From Candidatus Liptonbacteria bacterium (GTDB lineage Bacteria > Patescibacteriota > Minisyncoccia > UBA6257 > 2-01-FULL-56-20), in NCBI GenBank assembly GCA_016194445.1, contig JACQBP010000045.1, forward strand, positions 1 to 44,847: 44,847 nucleotides of DNA. The letters run 5' to 3'. The translations under genes were made by a program, and so were the position numbers. Positions 6,921-13,868 of this stretch are shown here, one piece after another (within the stretch, counting starts at the first letter, position 1; each line of letters starts with the position of its first letter). A model generated the notes under the pieces. The model saw only the letters and a program-made list of their open reading frames with translations. It did not search any database and was not told where the DNA came from.

Positions 6921-7400
6921 ACGGGCTAGCTCGGTGAGAGAGTCAAGCGCTTGGCTCTCAAACCTTAGGTTTCAAGGATTAGCTAGCCAGCTATCAACCA
7001 GTAGAAAGGATGTTGCGGACAAGGGAGCCCTCCATCGGAACTGACCGTTTGGTCGCTTTGGTGGGACAAAAGAGTAGGCTCACGCGCGTAGCGCAAGTAC
7101 CGTACTGGAAGAAAGTCTGACCGCAAAGAGGAAGGGCTATACCAACGGAGACGGGGACCGGGTTATGTAAATTTTTTAAAAACATAATGCGGATTGCCAC
7201 CCCTAACCGAAGTGATGCTCGAAAACTCTGTAGCTGATCCAGAGGCTGGGCGGATAAGTTCGAGGGTTGTACTGTCCGTCGCTAACACACCCCGAAAGCC
7301 AGAATCTCGCTTCGGCAAGCGAGTAGGAGGCAAAGCCTTTAAAGAAGCCCGCGAACATAGCGCAACACCACCCCGCAGACTTGAGCCGTCTGCGGGGTGT
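6921..7400 (+). ncRNA. Large unidentified structured RNA (about 480 nt)
   Basis: The region starts 7-8 nt after a TATAAT (6915-6920; no good -35) and ends at a strong terminator. No ORF across it looks protein-like. Many local stems are visible: GGGCTAGCT/AGCTAGCC closing a 5' domain, GAGAG...CTCTC, AAACC/GGTTT, GACC/GGTC, GCGC/GCGC, GTTATGT/ACATAAT, and CTCGCTT/AAGCGAG. I checked for tmRNA (no 5' GGGG-TTCGAC or 3' T-arm with CCA and no tag ending in LAA), SRP RNA, RNase P, group I and group II hallmarks and found none convincing. Its size and isolation suggest a conserved housekeeping or lineage-specific RNA. Confidence 0.6.
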
Positions 7401-7409
7401 TTCTTTTTT
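7368..7409 (+). terminator. Rho-independent terminator of the large RNA
   Basis: ACCCCGCAGAC and GTCTGCGGGGT form an 11-bp stem followed by GTTTCTTTTTT. Confidence 0.92.
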
Positions 7410-7453
7410 AAAAATAATCTTTTTCAGGTAAAAAACCCGTCAGAGTTTTTTAA

Positions 7454-7948
7454 TTACTCCCTCAAAGTAAACTTCGTATACGCCGGCTGGTGATTCACTA
7501 ATTCTTCCGGCTTAAACCAAACGTTGATTTCGGCTTTCGCTTCTTCAGCTGAACCGGAAGCGTGAATCAAATTAAAAACGCCGATTCCTTTTCCATCCGC
7601 GTGCTTAAAAGAAACGTGGGCGTAATCGCCGCGGATCGTCCCCGGCGCGGCCGACTTCGGCTCCGTCGTCCCCACCATTTTCCGCGCAATTTCAACCATC
7701 TCAATTCCTTCTAAAACTATTGCCACAATCGGCCCGGAAGTGAGCATCTCAATCATAAGCTCTCGCACCTTCTCTCCACGCCGCTTAGCCAAATCATCCG
7801 TGTAGTGCAAACTCGCCGTATCCTTGGCCGAAGCTAAAAGCTTGAGGCCGATGAGCTTCGCCCCCACTCTTTCAAATCGGGTCACAATCTCCCCTATAAT
7901 CCCCCGCTCCAAAACGTCCGGTTTTAACAAAACTAATGTTCTTTCCAT
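7454..7948 (-). CDS. ndk: Nucleoside diphosphate kinase
   Basis: 164 residues. It opens with MERTLVLLKPDVLERGIIGEI and has the phosphohistidine motif NLIHASGS with His129. The usual form is NxxHGSDS, so the Gly-Ser-Asp-Ser part is varied. The enzyme moves the γ-phosphate of ATP to other NDPs through a phosphohistidine. It is slightly longer than the 140-150 usual, with extra residues between the AAPGTIRGDYA segment and the active site. It converges with the large RNA gene and stands alone. No Shine-Dalgarno sequence beyond a weak AAGG. Confidence 0.93.
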   Translation of the reverse strand: MERTLVLLKPDVLERGIIGEIVTRFERVGAKLIGLKLLASAKDTASLHYTDDLAKRRGEKVRELMIEMLTSGPIVAIVLEGIEMVEIARKMVGTTEPKSAAPGTIRGDYAHVSFKHADGKGIGVFNLIHASGSAEEAKAEINVWFKPEELVNHQPAYTKFTLRE

Positions 7949-7986
7949 TTGCCTTAAATTCTAACTGAAAACAAAAAATATATCAA

Positions 7987-8304
7987 CTAAACCTTACCTT
8001 TAGGATTATTAAACCAGCGCTGCAAAAGTGGCACACCGAAAAATAAAATACAAAAATTCAAAACCCCAGGAATTAAAGTTAGAATATGGTAATAAAAACT
8101 TGTATAATCGACGTCGTTAAAAAAGTTTGAGGGAAATACCTCATATAAAAACGCTGAGGGTAGGGAAAGTATATAATTAACCCCGATTGGTACCGCACAC
8201 CCTAATTCCTCACATTCGAAATTCAAAACCCACCAAGAAAGCAGGAAAAAGAGTATGTAGATAATACTTAGAGTTAAAATAAAACTTGATCGCTTGAGCT
8301 TCAT
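7987..8304 (-). CDS. Small membrane protein of unknown function
   Basis: 105 residues with a basic N-terminus (MKLKRS) and about three hydrophobic segments: residues 8-28, 40-55, and a long one near 68-92. A loop with two cysteines (CEELGC) follows the first helix and probably faces outside. The C-terminus is basic. It lies 2 nt downstream of aspS on the same strand and may be read with it. I do not recognise a family. Confidence 0.6.
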   Translation of the reverse strand: MKLKRSSFILTLSIIYILFFLLSWWVLNFECEELGCAVPIGVNYILSLPSAFLYEVFPSNFFNDVDYTSFYYHILTLIPGVLNFCILFFGVPLLQRWFNNPKGKV

Positions 8305-8306
8305 AA

Positions 8307-9770
8307 TTATCCCTTCAACTTCAACCCTAAATCATCTAGTTGTTTCTTATCAACTTCGCTCGGCGCCCCCATCATCAAATCCCGCCCGTCTCCGGTCTTC
8401 GGAAACGCAATCACTTCCCGAATATTCGACTCGTTTTGATAAAGCATCACCAGCCGATCAATCCCCGGCGCAATCCCCCCGTGCGGCGGCACGCCATAAT
8501 TAAAAGCTTCAAACATGTGTCCAAATTGCTTTTCCACCTCCTCCGGTTTATTGCCCAAAAACTCAAAGACCCGCTTCAAAAGCGCCGGATCGTAAGTCCT
8601 GATTGACCCACCGCCCACCTCGTACCCGTTCAACACAAAATCATACTGGTACGCCGAAAGTTTTAACCCTTCTTTTTCGGAATCGAGCATCTTGAAAAGT
8701 TTTTTTGAGTTTTCACTCCCCGGTTTGAAATCGTCTGGCACAAGCGAGGTATCAAAAGTCGGAAAAGTAAACGGATGGTGCACGGCTCCGATCGAACCAT
8801 CATCTTTTTTCTCAAACATCGGAAAGTCCACCACAAACGCAAAGGCGAGTTCGTTTGGATCATTTTTGTCCTTTCTCAAGTCCGGCTTGTCGGAATGATA
8901 TTTCTTCATCACATCGACGTATTTCAATCGCGGAAATTTACCCGTGGTGAGCTTGCCGAATCCACCTTCCGCCGTCAAAGTCGAAATTTTTTTCTCTGGA
9001 AAAAGCTCGCTCGTGAGTTTGATAAACAATTCCTCCGTTAAATTTAAAATATCCTCTTGCGTCACAAAACTCATCTCCAAATCGAGCTGCGTAAACTCCG
9101 GTTGCCGGTCTCCGCGCGTGTCCTCGTCCCTAAAACACCTCACAATCTGGAAATATCTCTCGAGTCCGCCAACCATCAAAAGCTGTTTGTACTGCTGGGG
9201 CGACTGCGGTAAAGCGTAAAAATTCCCCTTTTGAAGTCGAGAGGGCACTAAATAATCTCTAGCTCCTTCTGGAGTAGACTTACCAAGATAGGGCGTCTCA
9301 ATTTCCACGAAACCTCTCTCGCTCAAAAAATCCCGAATGTATTTCGTAACCTTATGCCGAACCATCAAGTTTCTCGTTAGTCGTTCCCGTCGTAAGTCAA
9401 GATACCGATACTTCATCCTCACATCCTCTCCAATCTCCCGCCCATCGGTATCAAGCGGCATCGGTAATTCTTTCGAAGCGCTCAAAATCTCCAAACCCGT
9501 TGCCTGAATTTCGTAAGCGCCGGTCGCAATTTTATTGTTCACTAACTTTTCCGGCCGCTTCGCCACTTTACCCATCACCTTCACCACATACTCCAATCTC
9601 AAATCCCCCGCTTCTTTCATCTCCGGCCCAAAAACAACTTGAACAAGTCCCGAGCGATCCCTTAAATCAATAAAGACAAGCTTCCCGTGATCCCGCCTCG
9701 AATGCACCCAACCAAAAAGCTGAACTTCTTTGCCTTCATGTTTTACAACTTCCGCTGTTGATATCCGCAT
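8307..9770 (-). CDS. aspS: Aspartyl-tRNA synthetase, short form lacking the GAD domain
   Basis: 487 residues against about 590 for typical bacterial AspRS. It has the N-terminal OB anticodon-binding domain (LFGWVHSRRDHGKLVFIDLR) and class II motif 1 near FVEIETPYL. Motif 2 is FRDEDTRGDRQPEFTQLD and motif 3 is GGIAPGIDRLVML. The bacterial GAD insertion between motifs 2 and 3 is almost entirely gone. It charges tRNA(Asp), and it may be non-discriminating (also tRNA(Asn)), but that cannot be decided here. It is divergent from the mgtC-like gene over a 37-nt spacer. Confidence 0.95.
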   Translation of the reverse strand: MRISTAEVVKHEGKEVQLFGWVHSRRDHGKLVFIDLRDRSGLVQVVFGPEMKEAGDLRLEYVVKVMGKVAKRPEKLVNNKIATGAYEIQATGLEILSASKELPMPLDTDGREIGEDVRMKYRYLDLRRERLTRNLMVRHKVTKYIRDFLSERGFVEIETPYLGKSTPEGARDYLVPSRLQKGNFYALPQSPQQYKQLLMVGGLERYFQIVRCFRDEDTRGDRQPEFTQLDLEMSFVTQEDILNLTEELFIKLTSELFPEKKISTLTAEGGFGKLTTGKFPRLKYVDVMKKYHSDKPDLRKDKNDPNELAFAFVVDFPMFEKKDDGSIGAVHHPFTFPTFDTSLVPDDFKPGSENSKKLFKMLDSEKEGLKLSAYQYDFVLNGYEVGGGSIRTYDPALLKRVFEFLGNKPEEVEKQFGHMFEAFNYGVPPHGGIAPGIDRLVMLYQNESNIREVIAFPKTGDGRDLMMGAPSEVDKKQLDDLGLKLKG

Positions 9771-9807
9771 TTGAATAATACGCCTAGTATTCTAGAATTA
9801 TATGTAA

Positions 9808-10302
9808 ATGCTGACCTTCGAGCAAATGCTCATTAACCTCATCGTGGCTCTGGCCCTCGGCGCGCTGATCGGCGTCGAACGCGAATTCGCCGGCAAAGAA
9901 GCCGGTATTCGTACCTCCATGTTGGTGGCCGGTGGAGCGACCATCTTCTCGATGATTGCCTTAACTCTCCCGGAGTTGATTGGCAAAAACGTCACCAACT
10001 ACGCCCAAGCCATCACCGTCCAAAACGCCGGTTTTCTAAACATCATTGCCAATATCGTGGTCGGCATCGGTTTCCTCGGCGCCGGCATCATCATCAAAAA
10101 TAAAAACCATGTGCATGGCTTAACCACCGCCGCCGACATCTGGATGACTTCCGCGATCGGTGTCTTGGTCGGCATCGGTCTCGTCCAATTCGCTATCATC
10201 TCCGCCATCATCGTCTCTGGTCTTCTCTTCTTATTCCGTAAAATGAAAATCTCCGAACGCATCGACAAAGACTTCCCCGGCAAAGACGACGACGGGAACT
10301 AG
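9808..10302 (+). CDS. MgtC/SapB family membrane protein
   Basis: 164 residues with the MgtC membrane domain: ALALGALIGVEREFAGKEAGIRT, the family signature with its Glu/Arg, and later GIGFLGAGIIIK and GLTTAADIWM. About four to five helices. The C-terminus is a short acidic tail (KDDDGN) rather than the ACT-like domain of long MgtC proteins. The family is linked to magnesium limitation and membrane potential, but the biochemical role is unsettled. The next gene begins within a few nucleotides. Confidence 0.9.
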   Translation: MLTFEQMLINLIVALALGALIGVEREFAGKEAGIRTSMLVAGGATIFSMIALTLPELIGKNVTNYAQAITVQNAGFLNIIANIVVGIGFLGAGIIIKNKNHVHGLTTAADIWMTSAIGVLVGIGLVQFAIISAIIVSGLLFLFRKMKISERIDKDFPGKDDDGN

Positions 10303-10337
10303 ATTTGCAAGAAAACCTCCGAAACTACCCAAGTCAT

Positions 10338-11213
10338 ATGAATTTACCAAAAATAGATAAAAACCTGAACGACCGCGGTGGTATACAAACTTCACTGCTT
10401 TTAATTTTAGCCATATTAGTCATAGGATTAGTAGGAGTTATTTTATTCTTCTACTTTCTTATGTCCCCATTCTATTCCGAGGGAAAACACAATTACCAAC
10501 TTTGGATTATGCCACTAGTCCCGATTTGGGTAATTTTAATGTACAGCATAATAAAAAAACTCGCGCAAAAAACCACGAAGCGCCTCGGTACTAGATCAGA
10601 GCCAAACCGCACCATAGTAGTTATAGCGACAATACTCGCACTAATCCCGTTTGGATACATTATCTACGCTCTTGGCAGGGCAGAAATTAACAATTTTGTA
10701 GCTTCAAAACAGATTAGAGTAGCAAATAAGTGTGCGGACTTCTTTTCAGAAAACTTCCAAATAACAGAGATCTACAATGAAAGACTTGTGCCAGAAGAAA
10801 AAGCCATAAAAATAACAGCGAAAACATCCGTCACAACACCAATACTCCTTACTATTAGTGAGCCTGATGGAACCCTCTACGAGGAGCCGATCGAAAAAGA
10901 TCATCTAGTTTTGAATCTTGATTTTGATATCACGGAAAACCCAATGCTGACACAATATCGGAGAAGTGAGATATTAGTAGAACCTGGAACTAAAAGTATA
11001 GACTTCGTGATAACTCCAAGTAAATTTCTTACTAAACCAAATTATTACAATAAAATAGCGTTAGACAACTGGGTAAGTGGAAAATCATTTAGCCTCAGGC
11101 GTCTGGCTCTCTACGCTCGAGATCAATCAAACTGCAGTTCCACTTCAGCATTCATTAGCGCATACGGCTCTTACGCAACCAGGAAATATACGAAACAAGA
11201 TCTAGGTCTCTAA
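10338..11213 (+). CDS. Membrane-anchored protein of unknown function
   Basis: 291 residues from ATG 10338. A TTG 33 nt upstream is also open, but the ATG reading gives the better N-terminus (MNLPKIDKNLNDRGGIQTS). Three hydrophobic segments lie in the first third, including one after RGGIQ, an N-terminus often seen in CPR membrane proteins. Residues from about 140 on are soluble, with β-rich stretches, and probably face outside. The gene uses A/T-rich codons compared with its neighbour upstream. It overlaps the 3' end of the convergent glycosylase gene by 4 nt. No domain recognised. Confidence 0.65.
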   Translation: MNLPKIDKNLNDRGGIQTSLLLILAILVIGLVGVILFFYFLMSPFYSEGKHNYQLWIMPLVPIWVILMYSIIKKLAQKTTKRLGTRSEPNRTIVVIATILALIPFGYIIYALGRAEINNFVASKQIRVANKCADFFSENFQITEIYNERLVPEEKAIKITAKTSVTTPILLTISEPDGTLYEEPIEKDHLVLNLDFDITENPMLTQYRRSEILVEPGTKSIDFVITPSKFLTKPNYYNKIALDNWVSGKSFSLRRLALYARDQSNCSSTSAFISAYGSYATRKYTKQDLGL

Positions 11214-11788
11214 AAATGTATCCAAAATCTCCACTTCCTTTTCTTCCAATACGGCCCCGCATAATTCACGCCCACTCTAGGGCCTCTTTTAATTTGTGAC
11301 TCGAGAAATTTTACGCCTCGATTTTCCACCCAAAGTCCAGATTTTTTACTTGCCGGCATTCCGTTCAATTTTTTATCAATCCTCAAAAACTTGGTGAGTT
11401 TCGCCGGCCCGTTAAAACCTTCGACACCTCTAATTAGTATCGCCGCCGGATAATCCTTCTCCCTCGTCACAATATTCAGCATCCAGTGCATCCCGTATGT
11501 AAAATAAACATACCAATGTCCCGCCGGCCCAAACATAATCGAATTTCGAATCGTCTTCCCCCGCGCCGCGTGTGAAGCTTTGTCATTAAATCCATCATAA
11601 ACTTCAACTTCGCGGATCACTAACGATATTTGGTTATTTTTAATAAGTTCGCGAAGTTGTCCGGAGGTTTTCCGGAGGACTACTATTTCTTTTTTACTAA
11701 AGCGCCGAACCAAAAATTTCCCCAGCAACTCCTTCGCCACTAAAACTGTATCCCGCTCAAAAAACCTTCTTGATAAAATCCGGCGCAT
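11210..11788 (-). CDS. 3-methyladenine DNA glycosylase (AAG/MPG family)
   Basis: 192 residues, close to the family size of about 200. The motif series of the AAG fold is present: LAKELLGKFLVRR, REVEVYDGFNDKASHAARGKT (the Glu residues of EVEVY include the base-excision catalyst), NSIMFGPAGHWYVYFTYGMHWMLNIVT and LIRGVEG. The enzyme removes alkylated purines and hypoxanthine. A small insertion near residues 33-55 separates the first two motifs. Downstream it meets the unknown membrane gene head-on, and upstream lie two hairpins with a shared loop. Confidence 0.92.
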   Translation of the reverse strand: MRRILSRRFFERDTVLVAKELLGKFLVRRFSKKEIVVLRKTSGQLRELIKNNQISLVIREVEVYDGFNDKASHAARGKTIRNSIMFGPAGHWYVYFTYGMHWMLNIVTREKDYPAAILIRGVEGFNGPAKLTKFLRIDKKLNGMPASKKSGLWVENRGVKFLESQIKRGPRVGVNYAGPYWKKRKWRFWIHF

Positions 11789-11824
11789 AAATCAAATTTT
11801 AGCAAAAGTTCCCAAAAACCCGCC

Positions 11825-11927
11825 AACTAAACTATCTAACGATCGTAAGATAGTTGAGTTTGAAAAAACATCCCCACCATCCCTCTCTTACCCACTATAG
11901 TATCTAACGATCGCCGGATACTATAGT
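11825..11927. repeat. Two hairpins with different stems and the same loop
   Basis: Hairpin one has arms 11825-11837 and 11848-11860 (12 of 13 paired). Hairpin two has arms 11894-11904 and 11917-11927 (11 of 11). The stems are unrelated, but both pass into the loop through TATCTAACGATCG, which includes the palindrome CGATCG. Confidence 0.75.
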
Positions 11928-11956
11928 AAAAACAAAACACCCCGCCGAAGCGGGGC
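11926..11956 (-). terminator. Terminator of the RNase P RNA gene
   Basis: On the minus strand CCCCGC, TTCG, GCGGGG is followed by TGTTTTGTTTTT. It lies just past the 3' strand of helix P1. Confidence 0.88.
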
Positions 11957-12301
11957 ATTTTATGGCAATTCATAAGCGGGATTCTGTCTCGCCCGTCATA
12001 GCTTTCGCGACGGCGGGATTAACGATCATTTATCTGGGCCTTTGATTACTCGCAGGCTCAAGCGGCACTTCCGAAAACAGCTTGCGCTGTTCGGACACGA
12101 CCTTGCACTCGATAAGGATTTAGCCGTTTCACCTCTGTCTTTTTATCCCTATAACAGAGTTAGACCAAACTAGCTTGGGATTGGATCTCCCTCGTCCTTT
12201 CGAACGAGAGCGTCACTGCTCGCACCTCTACGCTTACGCGCGACGGCTGTTAGCCGCTACCTTTTTATCCTGTTTACACAGGAGAGTGTCCCGACTTTCC
12301 T

Positions 12302-12592
12302 CCCCCCACCACTTTTCATGCCGACTCGAGACTACCTTTTATTCGCTTTACTAATTCTTTATAAGAATTTTTAAACTGCTTCAGCTTTCTTTCTCGAGTC
12401 AGGGCATCTAACTTAGATCGGTAGATTTCACAGTAGACAAGAACGAAAGGACCTCTGTGTTTCGTTGATTTAGTATCACCCGCATTATGCTCAGATAGCC
12501 GACGCTTCAAATCATTAGTGACACCAATATACAACCTACCGTCCTTTGTACTTTTCAAGACATAAACGCAATACATGAAAAGTGGTGGGGGG
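12302..12592 (-). mobile_element. Putative GIY-YIG element bounded by a 19-bp perfect inverted repeat
   Basis: The arms CCCCCCACCACTTTTCATG (12302-12320) and its exact complement (12574-12592) flank one ORF and nothing else. The ATG comes from one arm and the TGA from the other (CATGA). The arms also serve as the P3 helix of RNase P RNA. A 291-bp unit of nuclease gene plus terminal inverted repeats is what a minimal homing-type element would look like. Mobility itself is inferred. Confidence 0.7.
12316..12576 (-). CDS. GIY-YIG endonuclease nested in the RNase P RNA P3 loop
   Basis: 86 residues, a single GIY-YIG nuclease domain of the short UPF0213 type. Motifs: VYVLKS and LYIG (the two Tyr), then NDLKRRLSEHNAG (catalytic Arg and His) and TRERKLKQ (the metal-binding Glu). 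All catalytic residues are present, so the enzyme should be able to cut one DNA strand. The gene is embedded in the P3 helix. Its ATG and TGA lie in the two arms of the perfect inverted repeat, there is no Shine-Dalgarno sequence, and the start would be occluded in the folded RNA. It has no promoter of its own and must use that of rnpB. Confidence 0.9.
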   Translation of the reverse strand: MYCVYVLKSTKDGRLYIGVTNDLKRRLSEHNAGDTKSTKHRGPFVLVYCEIYRSKLDALTRERKLKQFKNSYKELVKRIKGSLESA

Positions 12593-12616
12593 CGATCGTC
12601 TGAATTACCAACCCCA

Positions 12617-12645
12617 ACTATACCCTATACCAACCAAAATAGCAA
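12617..12645 (-). promoter_or_regulatory. Promoter of the RNase P RNA gene
   Basis: TTGCTA (12640-12645) and TATAGT (12617-12622) on the minus strand, 17 nt apart. Seven nucleotides past the -10 comes position 12610, the first base of helix P1, an independent sign that the RNA begins upstream of the GIY-YIG gene. Confidence 0.8.
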
Positions 12646-12663
12646 TATGTGGTAATAACGTCT

Positions 12664-12927
12664 AAGAAAAAATTTATTTCCGAAACCATAAGCGAGAGGC
12701 GAGGTAGAAATCAGTTAGCGAGTAATTTTAATGACTCTTATGTAAAAGCAAACAAGATATTCCTTTGGCGCGGCTCGGAGGCCGAGCGGGCAGGGTGTCC
12801 CGCCTTGGCGGGACGAGCGAGGCCGGAGTGCCAGCGAAAGTTCTCGCTGGGAACTTGAGTGGTAGTCAAAGGAATATCTTGTTTGCACCCTTAAGCTGAA
12901 GCGGGTTGAAGAAATAAACTTTTTCTT
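12664..12927. repeat. Structured repeat element copy E0, interrupted by E1
   Basis: A 17-nt closing stem joins 12664-12680 to 12911-12927 with one wobble. The right arm ends 14 nt from the glutaredoxin stop. Removing copy E1 leaves about 125 nt, the same size as the other copies. Its ends carry the words CCGAAACC and AAGCGGGTTGAA, also found at the ends of E3/E4 and E6. Confidence 0.6.
12748..12886. repeat. Structured repeat element copy E1 (inserted in E0)
   Basis: The closing stem of 20 perfect pairs is GCAAACAAGATATTCCTTTG (12748-12767) with 12867-12886. Inside are GCTCGG/CCGAGC, GTCCCGCC/GGCGGGAC and an AGTTC/GAACT hairpin whose loop is TCGCTGG. It is nearly identical to E2 except for the middle hairpin and a compensated pair in the closing stem. 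Confidence 0.85.
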
Positions 12928-12941
12928 AACAAAACTATCTT

Positions 12942-13178
12942 CTACTTCAGTCCCAAAAGCTCCATCAAATACCTCTTATCAAACCCAACCACAATTTTCC
13001 CGCCCACATCGATGACCGGCACTCCCAACTGGCCGGACTTATCCACCATCTCTTTTCGAGCTTCAAGATTCGTCGCCACATCCTTCTCCTCAAACTCCAC
13101 CCCCTTTTCTTTAAAAAGCGCTTTGGCCATCTTGCAATAAACGCAAGTCGGCGTGGAATAAATTATTACTTTAGACAT
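12942..13178 (-). CDS. Glutaredoxin-like protein
   Basis: 78 residues, a complete glutaredoxin/NrdH-type thioredoxin fold. VIIYSTPTCVYCKMAK gives a dithiol CVYC centre (Cys12, Cys15), followed by GVPVIDVGG with the cis-proline and GFDKRYLMELLG. It would reduce disulfides or serve ribonucleotide reductase, but the electron donor cannot be told from this locus. It follows the coiled-coil gene by 2 nt, suggesting co-translation. A nested pair of structured repeats begins 14 nt after its stop. Confidence 0.92.
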   Translation of the reverse strand: MSKVIIYSTPTCVYCKMAKALFKEKGVEFEEKDVATNLEARKEMVDKSGQLGVPVIDVGGKIVVGFDKRYLMELLGLK

Positions 13179-13180
13179 GA

Positions 13181-13489
13181 TTATCGGTGTGATATAACCT
13201 TCTCAATTTTAGAAATTCTCTCCTCAAGCAAATTGTATTCATCACGGCCAACCTTAATCTTAACATCACCCCTAACAATGTGAAGTTCCATTTTTATTTC
13301 TTCAATATCCACCGTATTTTTAGCCACCATATCTCGGATTAACACTAGCTGTTGCTGAATACCAAAAGTTGACTCGGCAATGAGCTTAACTTGCGACTCA
13401 AAACTTTCAGTCAACACTCCCAGATAACGTTGATATTCATTTCTCTGATCAGTTAAAATCTTCTCCAGTTTTTGGTCGTTTATTTCCAT
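13181..13489 (-). CDS. Coiled-coil protein of unknown function
   Basis: 102 residues, highly charged, with heptad-like spacing of Ile, Leu and Val over most of the length (for example EEIKMELHIVRGDVKI and EERISKIEKVI). No signal peptide or membrane helix. Short proteins of this type are common in CPR genomes and often annotated only as hypothetical. The stop is 2 nt from the glutaredoxin start, so the two are probably one transcript. I cannot name a function. Confidence 0.65.
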   Translation of the reverse strand: MEINDQKLEKILTDQRNEYQRYLGVLTESFESQVKLIAESTFGIQQQLVLIRDMVAKNTVDIEEIKMELHIVRGDVKIKVGRDEYNLLEERISKIEKVISHR

Positions 13490-13529
13490 GCTTCTATTCT
13501 ACTTCTAGGTTTTGATACACGTCAAGAGT

Positions 13530-13565
13530 TAAATAATTCGCTCCGGAACCAAATGATTCCGGAGC
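13530..13565 (-). terminator. Terminator of the 75-aa gene
   Basis: GCTCCGGAA and TTCCGGAGC form a 9-bp stem followed by GAATTATTT on the minus strand. Confidence 0.75.
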
Positions 13566-13579
13566 TAGACTGTGTTATC

Positions 13580-13807
13580 CTAAGCAACCACCGACACAGG
13601 CATCTCGATCAGTCGATGGTCGTAGGGATTGGTTGGGCTCCTCAAAACAGGATACGTCGCTGACTGATAAGCCACGCGGAGGCCGTCTACAAATTTCTTA
13701 GCCTCCTCAAAAGCAGCTGCCCAATCATTCGCAAGTATAACCCGAATTGTTATGAAGCCAGGGCATCTGTAATCTGCCTCTTCCGATTGAAACAAAAACG
13801 CCTTCAC
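13580..13807 (-). CDS. Small soluble protein of unknown function with a strong ribosome-binding site
   Basis: 75 residues from a GTG start at 13807. AGGAGGT lies 5-6 nt upstream, one of the best Shine-Dalgarno sites in the window, and it decides the start. The sequence is mixed α/β in character with no membrane segment, including ANDWAAAFEEAKKFVDGL, a probable amphipathic helix. A terminator follows. The gene belongs to the group of single, SD-led small genes scattered through the window. No family recognised. Confidence 0.7.
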   Translation of the reverse strand: MKAFLFQSEEADYRCPGFITIRVILANDWAAAFEEAKKFVDGLRVAYQSATYPVLRSPTNPYDHRLIEMPVSVVA

Positions 13808-13868
13808 TTAGACCTCCTCTCTATTTGATGTAGAAACCAAATTAGCCACCACTAGTATATTTAAAAAC

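Larger units (their letters stand above)
11960..12612 (-). ncRNA. rnpB: RNase P RNA with an open reading frame inside helix P3
   Basis: The catalytic RNA that trims tRNA 5' ends. Minus-strand hallmarks are the core GAGGAAAGTC and ACAGAA, plus GGTGAAACGGC, GAGTGCAAGGTC and AGATAAATGATCG. Hand pairing gives P1 (12601-12610 with 11963-11972, 10 bp, one wobble). P2 is GACGATC with GATCGTT (12594-12600 with 12021-12027). P4 is AAG-U-CGGGA with UCCCGCUU, with the universal bulged U (12289-12297 with 11974-11981). P3 is a 19-bp perfect inverted repeat at 12574-12592 and 12302-12320. Its loop holds a GIY-YIG gene. Without that 291-nt insert the RNA is about 360 nt, the normal size. Promoter and terminator frame the whole unit. 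Confidence 0.93.

Noticed and set aside
6921-7400. tmRNA (ssrA)
   Set aside because: No GGGG-type 5' end with TTCGAC, no T-arm followed by CCA, and no tag frame ending in an LAA-like peptide. A divergent or permuted form cannot be excluded without a model search.
7194-7493. 99-codon open frame over the large RNA
   Set aside because: It runs through the terminator hairpin, has no ribosome-binding site and has a composition unlike a protein.
12302-12592. Group I intron in rnpB
   Set aside because: The insert consists only of the inverted-repeat arms and the ORF. There is no room for an intron core.
12649-12858. 69-codon open frame across E0/E1
   Set aside because: It is made of repeat sequence and hairpin arms, with no ribosome-binding site.
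12748-12886. Integron attC site
   Set aside because: The ends do not carry the RYYYAAC/GTTRRRY pairs, no integrase is present, and the copies are dispersed, not in an array.
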